Under the pieces are notes generated by a model. The model did no database searches. It saw only the letters and a list, made by a program, of their open reading frames with translations, and was not told where the DNA came from. A stretch of DNA of 47,168 nucleotides, taken from the NCBI GenBank assembly GCA_002408485.1, contig DHSP01000046.1:387-47554 (forward strand), given 5' to 3'. This stretch comes from Proteiniphilum sp. UBA5283. GTDB lineage: Bacteria > Bacteroidota > Bacteroidia > Bacteroidales > Dysgonomonadaceae. Both the position numbers and the translations under genes were made by a program. How positions within the stretch are numbered: position 1 is the first letter of the stretch; every line of letters begins with the position of its first letter. This document shows, piece after piece, positions 34,500-41,825 of this stretch.

Positions 34500-35198
34500 A
34501 TGGACGAAAAAGAGATATCCCGGTTTGCCTTCGAGAAAAAGCGAATGTGGCTGGCGTTACTACCTTCCCTGGTCTTCGTTTCTTTTATGTGGTTGACTTT
34601 TCTTGTTGATCATGCCGGTCTGTTCGGAGATAATTTTTCCCAATGGGGTATTCGACCCGGGGAGGTGAACGGGCTGAAAGGAATCATCTTTTCTGTTTTC
34701 ATTCATGCATCATTCTCTCATCTGTTGTCCAACACACTTCCGTTGCTTATCCTTATTTGGTTCCTATTTTACTTTTACAGCAAGATAGCCTCCGGTGTTT
34801 TTGTATCTCTGTGGTTCCTGAGCGGATTTACAACCTGGCTCATCGGGCGTAGCTCCATCCATGTGGGGGCTAGCGGACTGATTTTCGCCATCCTGTTTTT
34901 TCTCTTTTTTAGTGGTCTTTTTCGCAAACACATTCCGTTGGTGGCTCTCTCCATGATCGTGGCTTTTATCTATGGAAGCACCGTGTGGAGCATCTTTCCC
35001 GTTACCGAGCTGGTGGATCCGTCAATCTCCTGGGAAGGACATTTGTCAGGGGCAGTTAGTGGGTTGCTGTTGTCGATTCTCTTTCGAAAACAAGGCCCAC
35101 AAAAGCCGTTAGAGAAATGGGATGGAGAGGATTATGAAGATGAGCCTGAAAAAGGCCCTCCCGGAATTGAGATTACACAGGAAGATAAGCCGGAATAA
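34500..35198 (+). CDS. Rhomboid family intramembrane serine protease
   Basis: 232 residues from ATG at 34500 (MDEKEISRFAFEKK); an upstream in-frame ATG at 34404 precedes the promoter and is rejected. Six TM segments are expected. The catalytic dyad is Ser125 in HVGASGLIFA and His181 in WEGHLSGAVSG; the oxyanion-side HxxxN is His74/Asn78 in SHLLSNTLP. The C-terminal 40 residues are cytoplasmic and strongly acidic (EDYEDEPEKGPP...EDKPE). It cleaves TM substrates within the bilayer; the substrate is unknown. Confidence 0.93.
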   Translation: MDEKEISRFAFEKKRMWLALLPSLVFVSFMWLTFLVDHAGLFGDNFSQWGIRPGEVNGLKGIIFSVFIHASFSHLLSNTLPLLILIWFLFYFYSKIASGVFVSLWFLSGFTTWLIGRSSIHVGASGLIFAILFFLFFSGLFRKHIPLVALSMIVAFIYGSTVWSIFPVTELVDPSISWEGHLSGAVSGLLLSILFRKQGPQKPLEKWDGEDYEDEPEKGPPGIEITQEDKPE

Positions 35199-35228
35199 GT
35201 TAATCTTTACGGAGATCCACGGAGTGTA

Positions 35229-35259
35229 TTTGTTGATTTGTGCTTTTTACTTATTTTTG
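35229..35259 (+). promoter_or_regulatory. Bacteroidetes-type promoter for ddh
   Basis: TTTG (35229-35232), 19 bp spacer, TATTTTTG (35252-35259). Transcription would begin near 35266, leaving about 90 nt of leader before the ddh ATG. Confidence 0.6.
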
Positions 35260-35355
35260 TAAACTGAAAAAATATGATCAGGGAGAAGATATTGAATTTA
35301 CCGATCCAATTGTTCCCCAATAAAATTGTTCCAAAAAAGTTTCAAAAAAAAACTT

Positions 35356-36255
35356 ATGCAAAAGAAAATCAGAGCTGCAATAATCGGTTACGGAAATATC
35401 GGGAAATATGTACTGGAAGCGCTGGAATGCGCTCCAGACTTTGAAATTGCAGGTATTATCCGGCGCAATGTGAAGGATATCCCCCGTGAATTGAGAGAAT
35501 ACCAGGTGACAGATACCGTGTCGTCATTGAAAGAAGTGGATGTAGCGATACTTTGCACTCCCACACGTACTGTGGAACAAAATGCCAGGTTGTGCCTGGA
35601 GTTGGGAATCAATACGGTGGACAGTTTCGATATCCACAGTCAAATTTTGCCGTTGCACAAATCACTGAATGAAGAGGCAAAGAAACACAACGTTGTTTCC
35701 ATAATTTCAGCGGGATGGGATCCGGGCAGCGACTCGGTGATCCGCGCCTTGCTTGAAGCGCTGGCACCACGGGGAGTCACTTACACCAACTTTGGCCCGG
35801 GCATGAGTATGGGACACACGGTGGCTGTGAAGGCCATTGCTGGTGTCAGGGCGGCTCTATCCATGACTATTCCTGCCGGCACCGGCGTACACCGCAGGAT
35901 GGTTTATATTGAGTTGCAGGAGGGGTACGATTTTCACTCCGTAGCTCAAGCCATTAAAGCCGATGATTATTTTGCCCATGATGAGACTCATGTTTTTCAA
36001 GTTGAAGATGTGGAGGCCCTCAAAGATATGGGACACGGCGTACTGATGGAACGGAAAGGGGTGTCTGGAATTACACAGAACCAGCTGTTCCGCTTTGATA
36101 TGCGTATCAACAACCCCGCACTCACGGCACAGGTGCTCGTCGGCGCTGCCCGCGCATCTATGAAACAACTGCCGGGAGCCTATACGATGATTGAAATTCC
36201 GGTAGTGGATTTGTTGCCGGGGGAAAAAGAATCATGGATTAAAAAGCTCGTGTAA
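35356..36255 (+). CDS. ddh: meso-diaminopimelate D-dehydrogenase
   Basis: NADPH-dependent one-step conversion between L-tetrahydrodipicolinate and meso-diaminopimelate, supplying lysine and the peptidoglycan cross-linker. 299 residues from ATG at 35356 (MQKKIRAAIIGYGNIGKY); an upstream codon at 35326 is unlikely. Signatures: the Rossmann GYGNIGKYVLEAL, CTPTRTVEQNARLCLELGINTVDSFD, SAGWDPGSDSVIRALLEALAPRG, FGPGMSMGHTVAVKAI and the C-terminal INNPALTAQVLVGAARA. It sits 31 bp upstream of lgt. The presence of Ddh indicates a short lysine/DAP route. Confidence 0.95.
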   Translation: MQKKIRAAIIGYGNIGKYVLEALECAPDFEIAGIIRRNVKDIPRELREYQVTDTVSSLKEVDVAILCTPTRTVEQNARLCLELGINTVDSFDIHSQILPLHKSLNEEAKKHNVVSIISAGWDPGSDSVIRALLEALAPRGVTYTNFGPGMSMGHTVAVKAIAGVRAALSMTIPAGTGVHRRMVYIELQEGYDFHSVAQAIKADDYFAHDETHVFQVEDVEALKDMGHGVLMERKGVSGITQNQLFRFDMRINNPALTAQVLVGAARASMKQLPGAYTMIEIPVVDLLPGEKESWIKKLV

Positions 36256-36261
36256 TTTTAT

Positions 36262-36269
36262 TAACTTTG
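36262..36269 (+). promoter_or_regulatory. -7 promoter element upstream of lgt
   Basis: TAACTTTG, 17 bp before the lgt ATG and overlapping the space just after the ddh stop. No clear -33 partner; lgt may also be read from the ddh promoter. Confidence 0.35.
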
Positions 36270-36286
36270 TCACAAATTCAAGTCTG

Positions 36287-37186
36287 ATGGATATATTACT
36301 TTCTGTTACCTGGGATGTAGATCCCGCACTTTTCACCGTTTTTGGCCGTGAGATTCGCTGGTACGGGCTGTTGTGGGTCATTGGCCTGATTGTGGCTGTC
36401 TATATTGTTCAAAAGATCTTCAAGCACGAAGACCTTCCCGAGAAATGGTTCGATTCTCTTTTCGTATACATGATCGTGGGCATCATTGTGGGGGCACGCC
36501 TCGGGCATTGTCTCTTCTATGAACCGGCTTATTACCTGGCCAACCCCATCGAGATACTGAAGGTGTGGGAAGGCGGACTCGCCAGCCATGGCGGGGTGAT
36601 CGGTATCATCATTGCCGTATGGCTTTATTCGCGAAAAGTCAGCCACCTCAGCATGCTTTGGACCTTCGACCGGGTAATGGTACCTACGGGCTTCACTGCC
36701 GCCATGATTCGTTTAGGCAACCTGATGAATCACGAAATCTATGGAGGCCCTACGGATCAGCCCTGGGGATTTCGTTTTATCGACAATCTTCACCAATGGA
36801 TGCGTGGAGCAGAGCCCATCTTTACCGAACCTTCTCACCCTACGCAGATTTATGAAGCATTGGCTTACCTGCTGGTCTTTGCTATCACCATGTATCTTTA
36901 CTGGAAGACCGATGCGAAGTACCGGAAAGGGCTCATTACCGGCGTGGGGATTCTTATCATCTTTCTGTTCCGCTTCTTTGTGGAATATGTGAAAAATGTG
37001 CAAGTTCCCTCCGAAGTTGCCATGCGGGAAAGTACCGGTCTTATTCTGGGACAGTGGCTGAGCATCCCTTTCATCCTATGGGGAGTATGGATGATTTGGA
37101 ATGCGTTGCGACGACCTGCCAAGGTAGAGATCACACCCAAACAATCAGAACTTCCAAAACCGAAAACGAAACCGAAGAAGAAATAA
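36287..37186 (+). CDS. lgt: Prolipoprotein diacylglyceryl transferase
   Basis: Inner-membrane enzyme attaching diacylglycerol to the lipobox Cys of prolipoproteins. 299 residues with about seven TM segments. Family motifs: REIRWYGLLWVIGL near the N-terminus, GARLGHCLFYEP, GGLASHGGVIGII (the essential His region), IRLGNLMNHEIYGGPTD (the Arg/Asn/Glu signature) and HPTQIYEAL. The C-terminal tail is Lys/Pro-rich (KPKTKPKKK). It modifies lipoproteins such as the lamin-tail/OadG protein in this window. Confidence 0.96.
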   Translation: MDILLSVTWDVDPALFTVFGREIRWYGLLWVIGLIVAVYIVQKIFKHEDLPEKWFDSLFVYMIVGIIVGARLGHCLFYEPAYYLANPIEILKVWEGGLASHGGVIGIIIAVWLYSRKVSHLSMLWTFDRVMVPTGFTAAMIRLGNLMNHEIYGGPTDQPWGFRFIDNLHQWMRGAEPIFTEPSHPTQIYEALAYLLVFAITMYLYWKTDAKYRKGLITGVGILIIFLFRFFVEYVKNVQVPSEVAMRESTGLILGQWLSIPFILWGVWMIWNALRRPAKVEITPKQSELPKPKTKPKKK

Positions 37187-37302
37187 ACCGGCTGCGAGGC
37201 ATCAACACCCTGCATGTGGCTCTCCCGGCCCAGATTTTTCTCCCGTAGAAGCTTGGAGTTAAGATTACAGGCATCCGATCACGAACCGCTGTCCTCTGAC
37301 AA

Positions 37303-38553
37303 ATGAACATTGAAGATATGTACAAACCTCTTGAAATTGCAAAAGATATTTTTTATGTAGGTGTGAACGATCGCACCAAACATCTTTTTGAAAACTTATG
37401 GCCACTTCCTTATGGGGTGTCATACAATGCTTACCTCATCGCCGACGAGAAGACTGCCTTGATTGATACGGTAGACGGTTGCTATTCCGATGTTTTTTTT
37501 CACAAAATTACATCGGTGCTGGGTGACAAGCCTATCGATTACCTGATCGTGAACCATATGGAACCCGACCATTCGGGCTCTATAGCATGGCTTGTCTCCA
37601 AATATCCAGAAATCCGCATTGTCGGCAACAAACGAACCGTCGACATGCTGAAAGGATTTTATGGTATCACGGACAATGTGGTTCTGATACAGGATATGGA
37701 TACGCTGTGTCTGGGCAACTGCACCTTGCAGTTTTATCTTACACCCATGGTTCACTGGCCGGAAACGATGATGACCTATGTACCCGAAAGAAAAACATTG
37801 TTTAGTGCGGATGCATTCGGCACCTTTGGTACACTCGATGGCGGCGTGCTTGATACGCAGATCACTCCCGAGAGATACCGGAGCGAGATGATTCGATATT
37901 ATGCCAATATAGTCGGAAAATTTGGTTCTCCGGTACAAACAGCCCTCAAGAAACTATCCGGTATCAAGATCGATGTTGTCTGTTCCACGCACGGACCCGT
38001 GTGGACACAAAAAACACACATCGCCGAAGTGGTGAACCTATACGATCAGCTGAGCAGATACGAAGCGGACCCCGGATTGGTTATTGTTTACGGAAGCATG
38101 TATGGACACACGGAACAACTGGCTGAAATCATCGCCTCCTCCGCAGCGGAACAGGGTTTGAGAAAGATCGTGATGCACAACGTATCCAAGAGCCATGCAT
38201 CGGATGTCCTTCGCGATGTCTTTGCTTACAAGGGATTGCTCATTGGCTCACCAACCTATAACAACAAGCTTTATCCTGCTGTGGAAAGCCTGCTCTCGGC
38301 TTTGCAGAGCCGCTATGTGAAAAATCGCTTCTTTGGCTGCTTTGGCAGTTTCACCTGGTCCGACGCCTCTGCCAAACAGCTGGCTGCTTTTGCCGAAGCT
38401 TCGGAGTTTGAGATGATCGGCGAGCCGGTAGTCATGAAGCAGGCGATGCTTTCGGAAGTGACGGAAAAAGCTCGCAACCTGGGGCAGTGCATAGCGCATA
38501 AAATACTCTCCGGAGCAGAGGTCGTTCCGAACAACACAGCAAACTGTCATTAA
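37303..38553 (+). CDS. Flavodiiron protein (A-type flavoprotein, FprA/NorV-like)
   Basis: 416 residues: an N-terminal metallo-beta-lactamase-like diiron domain and a C-terminal flavodoxin domain. Iron ligands are visible as NHMEPDHSGS (H-x-E-x-D-H), TPMVHWPETM, LFSADAFGTFG and CSTHGPVW. The FMN loop begins at about residue 262 (VYGSMYGHTEQLAE) with SPTYNNKLYPAV and GSFTWSDAS. These cytosolic enzymes reduce O2 and/or NO to water/N2O using reduced rubredoxin or a flavin reductase, protecting anaerobes; which gas is preferred cannot be told. The start could also be ATG at 37318. Followed 10 bp later by nagB. Confidence 0.94.
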   Translation: MNIEDMYKPLEIAKDIFYVGVNDRTKHLFENLWPLPYGVSYNAYLIADEKTALIDTVDGCYSDVFFHKITSVLGDKPIDYLIVNHMEPDHSGSIAWLVSKYPEIRIVGNKRTVDMLKGFYGITDNVVLIQDMDTLCLGNCTLQFYLTPMVHWPETMMTYVPERKTLFSADAFGTFGTLDGGVLDTQITPERYRSEMIRYYANIVGKFGSPVQTALKKLSGIKIDVVCSTHGPVWTQKTHIAEVVNLYDQLSRYEADPGLVIVYGSMYGHTEQLAEIIASSAAEQGLRKIVMHNVSKSHASDVLRDVFAYKGLLIGSPTYNNKLYPAVESLLSALQSRYVKNRFFGCFGSFTWSDASAKQLAAFAEASEFEMIGEPVVMKQAMLSEVTEKARNLGQCIAHKILSGAEVVPNNTANCH

Positions 38554-38563
38554 TAATAAAAAT

Positions 38564-39373
38564 ATGAGACTGATTATTCAACCCGATGCCGACCAAATGG
38601 CACAGTGGGCTGCAAACTACATTGCAGCGAAAATTAACAAGGCAAAACCCACGGCAGAGACACCTTTCAAGTTGGGACTACCCACCGGATCCTCCCCGCT
38701 GAAAACCTACAAAGCACTGATTGCATTGTATGAAACCGGCTTTGTATCTTTCGAACATGTGATTACATTCAACATGGACGAGTACATCGGACTACCGGCT
38801 GACCATCCGCAGAGTTACCATACCTTCATGTGGAACAACTTCTTTCGGCATATCGATATCAGAAAAGAGAATGTGCATATCCTCAATGGCATGGCGAAAG
38901 ACCCCGAAGCCGAATGTGCCGCTTACGAAAAATCGATCGCCGAAGCTGGCGGAATCGATCTGTTTCTTGGCGGTATAGGCCCGGACGGACACATTGCTTT
39001 CAACGAGCCGGGCTCATCGCTTTCGTCACGTACAAGGGTGAAAACGCTGACAACCGATACGGTGATTGCCAACTCAAGGTTTTTCGACAACGATGTAAAC
39101 AAAGTACCCAAAACAGCACTCACTGTGGGAGTGGGGACGGTGCTCGATGCAAAGGAGGTACTCATCCTGGTCAACGGACATCATAAGGCCCGCGCACTGT
39201 ATCATGCCGTGGAAGGAGCTATCACACAGATGTGGACCATCAGCGCCCTGCAGATGCACCAGAAGGGTATTATCGTGACAGACTATGATGCCTGTAGCGA
39301 ACTGAAGGTGGGTACATACAAGTACTTTCTGGATATTGAGCACGATAATCTTGATCCGGCTTCGTTGTTGTAG
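38564..39373 (+). CDS. nagB: Glucosamine-6-phosphate deaminase
   Basis: Converts glucosamine 6-phosphate to fructose 6-phosphate and ammonia. 269 residues, aligned almost without offset to the 266-residue E. coli enzyme: GLPTGSSPLKTY (38-49) phosphate loop, NMDEYIGLP with Asp72, and IGPDGHIAFNEPGSS with Asp141, His143 and Glu148, the catalytic set. SRTRVKTLT and VGVGTVLDAKEVLILVNG follow. 10 bp downstream of the flavodiiron gene and probably co-transcribed; ends 25 bp before repeat copy B. Confidence 0.96.
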   Translation: MRLIIQPDADQMAQWAANYIAAKINKAKPTAETPFKLGLPTGSSPLKTYKALIALYETGFVSFEHVITFNMDEYIGLPADHPQSYHTFMWNNFFRHIDIRKENVHILNGMAKDPEAECAAYEKSIAEAGGIDLFLGGIGPDGHIAFNEPGSSLSSRTRVKTLTTDTVIANSRFFDNDVNKVPKTALTVGVGTVLDAKEVLILVNGHHKARALYHAVEGAITQMWTISALQMHQKGIIVTDYDACSELKVGTYKYFLDIEHDNLDPASLL

Positions 39374-39397
39374 TAATCTTTGGGGCTACAATGTTAT

Positions 39398-39516
39398 AAA
39401 GAGGCTGTCTCAAAATAAAACTTAACCTCCTGAGAAATGAATATTGGGATATGTCTCAGATAGATATCCGAATAAAAAGAGGGTGAAATCACATTGTGTG
39501 ATGCACCCTCTTTTTT
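39398..39516 (-). repeat. Palindromic interspersed repeat, copy B (MITE-like, about 119 bp)
   Basis: Inverted relative to copy A at 29558-29678, with about 96 percent identity by hand alignment. Begins AAAGAGGCTGTCTCAAAATA and ends with the hairpin GAGGGTGAAATCACA/TGTGATGCACCCTC and T6. Hairpin 2 has one mismatch here (TTGGGATAT/ATATCCGAA). The flanking AATCCACA extension of copy A is missing, so the core element is about 119-121 bp. No target-site duplication is evident. Confidence 0.88.
39476..39513 (+). terminator. Hairpin of repeat B, likely terminator for the fprA-nagB transcript
   Basis: Stem AAAGAGGGTG/CACCCTCTTT with inner ATCACA/TGTGAT, followed by further T residues (39511-39516 is T6), about 100 bp downstream of the nagB stop. 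Confidence 0.6.
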
Positions 39517-39750
39517 AATTGTTTCAGGCTGGCCCAATATCATATTGTCGAGGATAAGTAAATGCAAAGAACTGAGATATCACGCGATGGCTCCGGTAAA
39601 AGCTGTTAACGTTTATACTTGATATTTAACAGGATCTCTTGTGTCTTCGGGTGAACAATCGTCGTTCATCGCTTGTTCTCAAAATGAAATAAGAGCAAAT
39701 TGCTTAAATGTTTTTTTAGGTTATCCACGCAGAACACAGATGCGAAAAAT

Positions 39751-39816
39751 CCGTCGGGACGTTCTTACATAACAAAAGATATTTCAAGAAGAGATATTTG
39801 TAGAACGACCCGACGG
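39751..39816. repeat. 66-bp imperfect inverted repeat, strong hairpin
   Basis: Left arm CCGTCGGGACGTTCTTACA (39751-39769), right arm TGTAGAACGACCCGACGG (39799-39816). The arms pair over 17 positions with one mismatch and one bulged base. The 29-nt loop contains AGATATTT twice as a direct repeat. GC-rich arms in an AT-rich gap suggest selection or a mobile palindromic unit. No T-run follows, so it is not a standard terminator. Confidence 0.75.
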
Positions 39817-39912
39817 TCTATTTTGTAGCACCAGTCTACTTACTTTACGAAATAATAGATTGCCGGTCATCTTCTCTCGGTCTATTTCAATTTGCAATGT
39901 CTCTCCTTCTGC

Positions 39913-40248
39913 CTATTTCCCGGGTTTAATACCACATGCCTCGCCTGTCGGTTCATCCTGGTTGCGATGCCAGATATCCGTAAAATCATCCGGATGTCTG
40001 CGAAATTTAGCTAGGATATAAGAGCAGGAGGGGATGACTTTGTAATTATTTTTGCGTGCATATTTTACCATTTCGTCGAATAAGCTGCCTGCAATTCCCT
40101 GACCTTCCAACTCGGGGCGAACTCCCGTATGATAAGCATTCAGAATGTTGTCCTTTATCTCGAAATCAAGTTCCGCAACCTGCCGTCCCTCCTTCTCAAT
40201 AAAGAAACTACCCAGGTTTTTCTCGTCGATTCTATATTGAATATCCAT
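39913..40248 (-). CDS. GNAT family N-acetyltransferase (YjdJ/Gcn5-like small type)
   Basis: 111 residues. Compact acetyl-CoA-binding GNAT domain: beta strands GSFFIEKEGRQVAELDFEIKDN, the NAYHTGVRPELEGQGIAGSLFDEMVKYARKN acetyl-CoA pyrophosphate loop (motif A, Q/RxxGxG/A as EGQGIAGSL) and the Cys-containing KVIPSCSYILAKFRRHPD. Matches the short family that lacks a separate substrate domain. The acceptor is unknown. Stands alone; the stop is 96 bp right of the 66-bp inverted repeat. Confidence 0.88.
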   Translation of the reverse strand: MDIQYRIDEKNLGSFFIEKEGRQVAELDFEIKDNILNAYHTGVRPELEGQGIAGSLFDEMVKYARKNNYKVIPSCSYILAKFRRHPDDFTDIWHRNQDEPTGEACGIKPGK

Positions 40249-40407
40249 AAGAACTGTTTTTTTTAATGTTATACTTGATAGTCAAACGTCTTACCCAACC
40301 CATTTGTTCTGTCTGTTATCGCCGTTTTTTTTAACACCGGTAGAAGGAAAAAGGTTGAACCGGCAAAGTAAAAACAAAATTATTGAAAGGCGCAATGCTG
40401 TTTTTTG

Positions 40408-40415
40408 TATCTTTG
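40408..40415 (+). promoter_or_regulatory. -7 promoter element of the secreted esterase gene
   Basis: TATCTTTG, 27 bp before the ATG at 40443, with an ATTG (40382-40385) 22 bp upstream as a possible -33 element. Confidence 0.5.
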
Positions 40416-40442
40416 GGATTATAATCTGTAAACTAAGATACA

Positions 40443-41267
40443 ATGAGAAGATTATTAACCGGTTACATGTTGTTTGTTCTTTTTGCTACAGGAGTTTTCT
40501 CCGCCACCGTGGATACGGTGAACGTGTTCAGCAATAAGATGCATAAAAATGTCAAAACCGTTATTGTGAAACCTCGGTCTTATGACGGGCAAACTGCTTT
40601 CCCGGTGCTTTATCTACTTCATGGATACAGCGGACGCTACGATGGATGGGTCAGGGATTCCCCCCATATTAAAGAACTGGCAGACCATTACGGCATCATG
40701 ATTGTCTGTCCCGATGGAGGCTTCAGCAGCTGGTACTGGGATAGCCCTGTGGATTCGGCTTTTCAGTACGAAACTTTCGTCTCCAAAGAATTAATTGGGT
40801 GGGTGGATCAACATTACAAAACGGTTCCTTCCCGTGAAGGTCGCGCAATTACCGGACTGAGCATGGGGGGGCATGGCGGGTTATATCTGGCTTTCCGTAA
40901 CCAGGAGGTGTTTGGAGCTTGTGGAAGCATGAGCGGAGGAGTGGATATCCGCCCTTTTCCCAACAATTGGGATATGGCTGACCATATCGGCAAACAAAAG
41001 GATAACCCGGAATATTGGGAAAAGTACAGCGTGATGGGGCAGCTGCATCTGCTGACTCCAAACTCTCTGAAGATCATTATCGACTGTGGCACGGAAGATT
41101 TCTTCTACCAGGTAAACGAACGGCTGCACGAAGAGTTGCTTTACCGTAACATTCCACATGATTTTATCTCCCGTCCCGGCGCTCATAACAGACCCTATTG
41201 GAGCAACGCAGTAAAATATCAGGTGCTTTTCTTCAGTGATTTTTTTTATAACGGGAAAGCCAACTAA
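40443..41267 (+). CDS. Secreted alpha/beta-hydrolase esterase (esterase D/feruloyl esterase-like)
   Basis: 274 residues with a signal peptide (residues 1-20, LLTGYMLFVLFATGVFSA). The catalytic triad is visible: nucleophile Ser in ITGLSMGGHGG, Asp in IDCGTEDFFYQ and His in SRPGAHNRPYW. The oxyanion region is LLHGYSGRYDGW. It resembles the putative esterase (S-formylglutathione hydrolase fold) family that in Bacteroidetes acts on esterified polysaccharides or xenobiotic esters in the periplasm. Substrate unknown. Followed directly by a decayed metallophosphoesterase remnant. Confidence 0.92.
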   Translation: MRRLLTGYMLFVLFATGVFSATVDTVNVFSNKMHKNVKTVIVKPRSYDGQTAFPVLYLLHGYSGRYDGWVRDSPHIKELADHYGIMIVCPDGGFSSWYWDSPVDSAFQYETFVSKELIGWVDQHYKTVPSREGRAITGLSMGGHGGLYLAFRNQEVFGACGSMSGGVDIRPFPNNWDMADHIGKQKDNPEYWEKYSVMGQLHLLTPNSLKIIIDCGTEDFFYQVNERLHEELLYRNIPHDFISRPGAHNRPYWSNAVKYQVLFFSDFFYNGKAN

Positions 41268-41275
41268 AGGCAAGT

Positions 41276-41800
41276 TCATCGATTCGAGACATTGCTTTTG
41301 TGATTGTTTCGGGCAATATGACGGAATTTGGCTCGTACGGCTGCGCACGGCAAAGTCTCTTCTGGATGATCTGAAAGTCCCTTATTAGGTTCTCCCCGGC
41401 AATCATGATTCGAACTGGTCTGAAAGCGGGATATACGACCAGAGCGATGAGTTATGAAGGAGTGAATGCCGTAATGTGCCGCTCCAATCTGTGGGCAGAA
41501 CAGCCCTTTGGTGGGTATAACATTATTACGGTTGACCGTGATTCGGTTTTTCTGCAGGATAAGATGCTTTTTTATACCAATACCGCCAAAGAAATCAAGG
41601 CTGCTGATGCAGGCGATGGTACGACACTCCCGCCGACAAGGGTTTGATCTACGCCTACAATACCTCTAACGGTGCTTTCCTTTGGAAGCGCAGGTCTCCT
41701 CCGGATTGATTAATTAATATGATTTTACCTACAGACTATGGTAAGCTGTTTGTGTCGGCAATGGACGGCAAACTTGTTAAATTGAAAACAAAACACCGAT
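41276..41800 (+). pseudogene. Degenerate metallophosphoesterase / PQQ-like repeat protein remnant
   Basis: Fragments of one protein appear in order but in alternating frames. Frame 2 has IAFVIVSGNMTEFGSYG (about 41282-41341). Frame 1 has AKSLLDDLKVPY, then an in-frame TAG, then VLPGNHDSNWSESGIYD (41350-41448), carrying the calcineurin-type GNHD motif. Frame 2 has VMCRSNLWAEQPFGGYN (about 41462-41525). Frame 1 again has GLIYAYNTSNGAFLWKR and later YGKLFVSAMDGKLVKLK, typical PQQ/beta-propeller repeats. At least three frameshifts plus stops, and the whole is much shorter than the roughly 600 residues expected. The ORF at 41405-41647 is part of this remnant, not a gene. Confidence 0.8.
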
Positions 41801-41825
41801 ACAGGGAGGGGAGGGAATTATTTAA

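Larger units (their letters stand above)
39374..39912. other. 539-bp intergenic region with two palindromic elements
   Basis: No plausible gene on either strand. It contains repeat copy B (39398-39516) and a separate 66-bp inverted repeat (39751-39816). The rest is AT-rich with no recognisable RNA gene. Confidence 0.7.

Noticed and set aside
35274..35444. 56-codon ORF overlapping the ddh start (begins MIREKILNLP)
   Set aside because: Most of it overlaps ddh out of frame and it has no recognisable feature. A short leader peptide is possible but unsupported.
39374..39912. tRNA or CRISPR in the intergenic region after nagB
   Set aside because: No cloverleaf or TTCGA-type T-loop, and the two palindromic elements are not regularly spaced repeats with spacers.
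41405..41647. 80-codon ORF as a stand-alone gene
   Set aside because: It is one frame fragment of the metallophosphoesterase pseudogene.
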